Source: JALZVT01 sp964611345 (lineage in GTDB: Bacteria; Pseudomonadota; Gammaproteobacteria; Pseudomonadales; Azotimanducaceae). From it: a DNA stretch of 64,000 bases. The notes beneath the pieces were generated by a model. The model searched no databases. It had not been told where the DNA came from and saw nothing but the letters and a program-made list of their open reading frames with translations. Both the position numbers and the translations under genes were made by a program. Shown here piece after piece: positions 60,795 through 64,000 of the stretch. Positions within the stretch are counted from its first letter, which is position 1; the number at the start of each line of letters is the position of its first letter. The stretch is taken from NCBI GenBank assembly GCA_964611345.1, contig CAZSYU010000012.1, positions 1 through 64,000 on the forward strand. Direction: 5' to 3'.

Positions 60795-62699
60795 TTAAAG
60801 CTGGGCCGAGATCCAGTTGTCGACACGACGTTCAAGTAGTGCGAGCGGTAGAGCTCCACCACCTAGTACGGTGTCGTGGAAGTCGGCGATAACAAATTTG
60901 TCACCGAGTGTCTGCTCGGCCTTGTCGCGCAGTTCCTGAATTTTCAGCATGCCAATCTTGTAGCTGGTCGCCTGACCGGGTGTGACTATGTAGCGCTGAA
61001 TTTCTGAAGTGATGCTCGCCAGAGGTTCTGGCGAGTTCGCCGCAAAGTAGTCTATGGCTTGCTGTTCGGTCCAGCCCATGGAGTGCAATCCCGTGTCGAC
61101 CACAAGCCGAATGGCCCGCCAGAGTTCGCTGGTGATGCGACCGAAGTTGGCGTACGGATCTTCATACGCACCCATTTCTAGCGCCAGCCATTCGGAGTAC
61201 AGCGCCCAGCCCTCAACATAAGCCGTAAAGTTGACCTGGCGGCGGAAGGTGGGAACAGACACAAGCTCCTGAGCGATGGCAATCTGCATATGATGCCCGG
61301 GCAGGCCTTCGTGGTAGGCGATGACTTCGAGCTGGTTGGCTGGCATGGCGTTCATGTCAGACAGGTGCACGTAGTAAATGCCAGGACGCGAGCCATCGGG
61401 TGTGCCGGCATTGTAGTGCTGTGCTGCACCGGGTTGTTCCCGATAGGCTTCGACCCGTTTGACCACGACGTCGCCTTTTGGCAATAAACCGAAATAGTCG
61501 GGCACACGCTGGCGAATAAAATCGAGTTTGGCTTCGGCGTCATCGATGTACTGTTGGCGGCCGGCGTCGGTATCTGGGTAGTAGAACTGCTTGCCGTCAC
61601 GAATAAAGGCAAAAAAGTCCTGCAGGTCGCCGTCGAATTTTACCTGCTGCATAACGGCCAGCATGTCGGCGTTGAGGCGTTCAACCTCAGCCAGTCCCAG
61701 CTTGTGCACCTGGTCTGCGGTCATATCGGTGGTGGTAGAGGCGCGCAACCGCTCCTCATAGTACGCCTTGCCGCGCGGTAAGCTGCCAACGCCAGTGGCG
61801 ATGCTGTCGGTGTTGTCGATGTCGCTGCGCAACCAGGCGATGGTTGCTGCGTATGCAGGACCAAACTCGCTGGTTAATGCGTTGCTGGCTTCCGCCTCCA
61901 GACGTGTGGCGGTGGATTGATCGATTTTGCCGTTTTCTACAAGTGCCGCAATCTTGCGTTTGGCGTCCTGCCAGATCGCGCTGTCCGTGCTCGCATGGTT
62001 GTCAAAGGGCGCGCCAGCGATGATTTTCGAGGCCTGATCGATGACACCGTCGTAGGCAAAACGTGGTGGCCGAACACCTTCGTCGGCGTACTTCTGCGCT
62101 CGGCCGAGCAGGGTTCGCATTGAGGTTGCGATGCCTTTGAGGCGCTTGGTGTAGGCCTCCATATCAGACATCTCATCAACACGATGATAGTTGATCATGA
62201 AGGTGGGAAAGAATGACTGAACGCCACTCATTTGGTCGAACACATAGTTGTGATTGCGAAACTCTCGGGCATCAACCGTGCGGTCGTGCTGGTACAGCCA
62301 GATGTCTCTTGAAAGTTTGGCTTCGTCGGTGAGCTTCGCGTAATCAAAGTTGTCCCGCAGTTCAGCCGCGTTGGCCACGCTGATGGCGAACTCTTCGTCT
62401 TCTGCCGCCTCTGAGGCGTCGTCGAACTCGGCGTAGCGCTCTTTGCGGCCCAGAATGGTCAGATACAGCGGACTGCGCTGCAGCCGGGCCTCAAATTTCT
62501 CTTCAAACCAGGCATTGAGCCGGTCTGTTTCGGAGCTTGCTTCCTGGTTTGCTCCGGCGGAAGAGGTGGAAGAGGCGGTTTTTGCAGCATTTGCGAGGTT
62601 ATCGCTGGTTGCCGTGCATGCCGAGAGCAATAGCGTGCTCGACATTATGCTAACCGCCAGTAGTTGGCCGGATAGGCCGCGCATATAACTGACAATCAT
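60795..62699 (-). CDS. DUF885 peptidase-like lipoprotein
   Basis: A 634-residue protein of the DUF885 family. A signal sequence ending in LLLSAC makes Cys28 a lipidation site; the following linker is Ala/Ser-rich. The family's putative metal-binding motif is EVIAYHEGLPGHHMQIA, with two histidines of the HExxH-like kind, and a later Glu in YVEGWALYSEWLALEMG; YYVHLSDMNAMP precedes. The family is considered a metallopeptidase-like group of unknown substrates. ATG 62684 is an alternative start. Divergent from the serine hydrolase gene. Confidence 0.85.
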   Translation of the reverse strand: MIVSYMRGLSGQLLAVSIMSSTLLLSACTATSDNLANAAKTASSTSSAGANQEASSETDRLNAWFEEKFEARLQRSPLYLTILGRKERYAEFDDASEAAEDEEFAISVANAAELRDNFDYAKLTDEAKLSRDIWLYQHDRTVDAREFRNHNYVFDQMSGVQSFFPTFMINYHRVDEMSDMEAYTKRLKGIATSMRTLLGRAQKYADEGVRPPRFAYDGVIDQASKIIAGAPFDNHASTDSAIWQDAKRKIAALVENGKIDQSTATRLEAEASNALTSEFGPAYAATIAWLRSDIDNTDSIATGVGSLPRGKAYYEERLRASTTTDMTADQVHKLGLAEVERLNADMLAVMQQVKFDGDLQDFFAFIRDGKQFYYPDTDAGRQQYIDDAEAKLDFIRQRVPDYFGLLPKGDVVVKRVEAYREQPGAAQHYNAGTPDGSRPGIYYVHLSDMNAMPANQLEVIAYHEGLPGHHMQIAIAQELVSVPTFRRQVNFTAYVEGWALYSEWLALEMGAYEDPYANFGRITSELWRAIRLVVDTGLHSMGWTEQQAIDYFAANSPEPLASITSEIQRYIVTPGQATSYKIGMLKIQELRDKAEQTLGDKFVIADFHDTVLGGGALPLALLERRVDNWISAQL

Positions 62700-62825
62700 G
62701 GTTATTGATCTTCAACGTTTGGTGGCCACAACTATACAGAGCAAGAGGGTCCAGTGCATGGCGTTGCGTGTTAATCTGCAGGGTCTGCATACACTGACAG
62801 GCAATATTGAGGGGCTAAAGGGAAC

Positions 62826-64000
62826 ATGAAGAAGCGACTAGGTACGTTAGTAGGCGCAAGCGTTGCATTGAGTTTGTTGGTGCTGTCGCTGCCAGGCAGC
62901 GCCCGGGATATCCGCAGTGTCCGTCCAGACAGGGAGGGCTTTAGCTCTGAGCGCCTGGCAAGAATAGACACCTACATGAATGCGCAGGTAGAGGCGGGTG
63001 TGATGGCTGGCGGGCTGGGTCTTATTGCTCGCAACGGCAACATCGTCTACTCCAGCACCTGGGGTGACAGTGATCGGGAAGCCGGCAAGGCGATGACCGA
63101 GGACGTCATTTTCCGAATTTACTCGATGACTAAGCCCATCACCGGGGTCGCGCTGATGATCCTGCACGAAGAAGGCAAGTTTTTACTGAACGACCCCATT
63201 GCCAAGTACCTGCCCGAGCTTGCGAACCTTGAGGTTGCGGTTTCTACCGCCGATGGTGAAACTTCAGCGGTTTCTGATGGCACTCAGAGTTCTACCAGCG
63301 GTGAAGGCGACACGACTGCGATAGGCACCACGCGCAAGCCAAAACGCCAGCCGACGGTGCGCGATTTGATGCGCCATACGGCTGGCTTTACTTATGGAGT
63401 TTTTGGCAACACAGAAGTCGACAAGGCGTATCGAGACGCAGGACTGTTACGCGACCACCCGACCCTCACCGATTTCATCACCAAACTTGGCAAGATCCCG
63501 CTGCAATACGAGCCCGGTGAACGCTGGCACTACAGTGTTTCGGTTGACGTGCAAGGCGCCTTGATTGAGCGCCTTAGTGGCCAGAAATTTTCCGAATTTT
63601 TGAACGAACGCATTTTTGCACCGCTGGGCATGCCTGATACCAGCTTTACCATTCGTCCAGACAAGCGCGATCGCTTTGCACAGCTGTATGCGCCCAAGGG
63701 CACCCCTGGTGGGCTCAACGCGTTTTTGTCAACCAGCACTACCTCTGAACTGGAAGTTGCTAACGAGTTTGCCAACCGGGGCTTTGAGCCTGGTGCCACC
63801 TTTGAGAGTGGTGGTGGGGGTCTCATTTCTACAGCCATGGACTACCTGCGCTTTTCGCAGATGCTCTTGAATGGCGGTGAACTGGATGGCGTGCGCATAC
63901 TGTCCCCACGCACCGTTGAGCTGATGAGCCGTGATCACATGGCGGACGTTAAAGTTGGGTTTGGTGGCAAGGGTTCAGGTTTTGGTCTCGACTTTGGCGT
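62826..64000 (+). CDS. Serine beta-lactamase-fold hydrolase, 3' end beyond window
   Basis: From ATG 62826 (first about 25 residues a signal peptide, ending SARD) the frame is open to the right edge, 391 codons seen. SMTK at residues 100-103 provides the nucleophilic Ser and Lys of class C/EstB-type hydrolases; YSVSVDVQG near residue 238 has the YxN-like Tyr; HTAGFTYG and FESGGGGLISTAMDYLRF follow. A roughly 40-residue low-complexity insertion of Ser, Thr and Glu (about 140-180) interrupts the early domain. It may be an esterase, D-aminopeptidase or transpeptidase relative; the end is missing. Confidence 0.85.
   Translation, partial: MKKRLGTLVGASVALSLLVLSLPGSARDIRSVRPDREGFSSERLARIDTYMNAQVEAGVMAGGLGLIARNGNIVYSSTWGDSDREAGKAMTEDVIFRIYSMTKPITGVALMILHEEGKFLLNDPIAKYLPELANLEVAVSTADGETSAVSDGTQSSTSGEGDTTAIGTTRKPKRQPTVRDLMRHTAGFTYGVFGNTEVDKAYRDAGLLRDHPTLTDFITKLGKIPLQYEPGERWHYSVSVDVQGALIERLSGQKFSEFLNERIFAPLGMPDTSFTIRPDKRDRFAQLYAPKGTPGGLNAFLSTSTTSELEVANEFANRGFEPGATFESGGGGLISTAMDYLRFSQMLLNGGELDGVRILSPRTVELMSRDHMADVKVGFGGKGSGFGLDFG

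Noticed and set aside
1..64000. Mobile element or prophage
   Set aside because: No integrase, transposase, terminal inverted repeat or phage gene was recognised on either strand.

Overview
The window is a gene-dense stretch (about 57% GC by eye, most intergenic gaps under 100 bp, many ATGA/GTGA stop-start overlaps, frequent GTG and TTG starts) that looks like a free-living, probably marine, gammaproteobacterium with a versatile oxidative metabolism. That placement is an inference from gene content and style; no rRNA, tRNA or taxonomic marker is present. It appears to be a scaffold from a draft or metagenome assembly: two runs of exactly 100 N (27016-27115 and 57093-57192) both fall inside short tandem repeats between convergent genes. 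No gene-free stretch longer than about 300 bases was found, and no rRNA, tRNA, CRISPR array, insertion sequence or prophage is visible.

Layout. 1-6.5 kb: a Nudix hydrolase cut by the left edge with a lipoprotein, a MaoC-like protein, a TrkA-N protein with a degenerate pore, and a CobW GTPase coupled to an amidohydrolase. 6.6-11 kb: a three-gene secreted copper-amine-oxidase operon (a probable N-domain protein, a catalytically dead paralogue, and an intact enzyme with three C-terminal adhesion or binding domains). 11-18.6 kb: an APH-like kinase, an SDR, a luciferase-like enzyme, and a minus-strand operon of TPR protein, sodium symporter and FdhF/YdeP-like molybdoenzyme. 18.6-26.9 kb: a plus-strand run of PLP-fold dehydratase, acyl-CoA ligase, CoA-binding protein, metallo-hydrolase, SyrP-like 2-oxoglutarate oxygenase, DUF6817 protein, JmjC-like cupin and an RhlA-like acyltransferase or hydrolase. 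27.2-30.2 kb: a minus-strand operon whose first gene is a DsbA/FrnE-family protein with an in-frame TGA exactly where the first cysteine of CPWC should be, so a probable selenoprotein, followed by an acyl-CoA dehydrogenase and a Rieske oxygenase. 30.4-43.7 kb: glutamate dehydrogenase, several SDR/MDR/flavin oxidoreductases, a beta-propeller protein and YgiQ. 43.8-54 kb: a dense oxidoreductase island (SDRs, quinone-oxidoreductase-like MDRs, SnoaL-like proteins, a VOC protein, a Rieske oxygenase, an HsaA-like flavin monooxygenase) with an ArsR/membrane-protein pair that has its own palindromic operator. 54-64 kb: a DUF1800/DUF1501 pair, a small periplasmic SH3/STI1-like protein, an MFS transporter coupled to a SorA/SorB-like sulfite dehydrogenase pair, a DUF885 peptidase-like lipoprotein and a serine hydrolase cut by the right edge.

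The genes together suggest uptake and oxidative breakdown of amines, cyclic or aromatic (possibly steroid-like) compounds and acyl chains. The most notable observations are the selenocysteine DsbA/FrnE-like protein, which a standard gene caller would truncate to start after its active site, and the copper amine oxidase operon with a paired pseudoenzyme.
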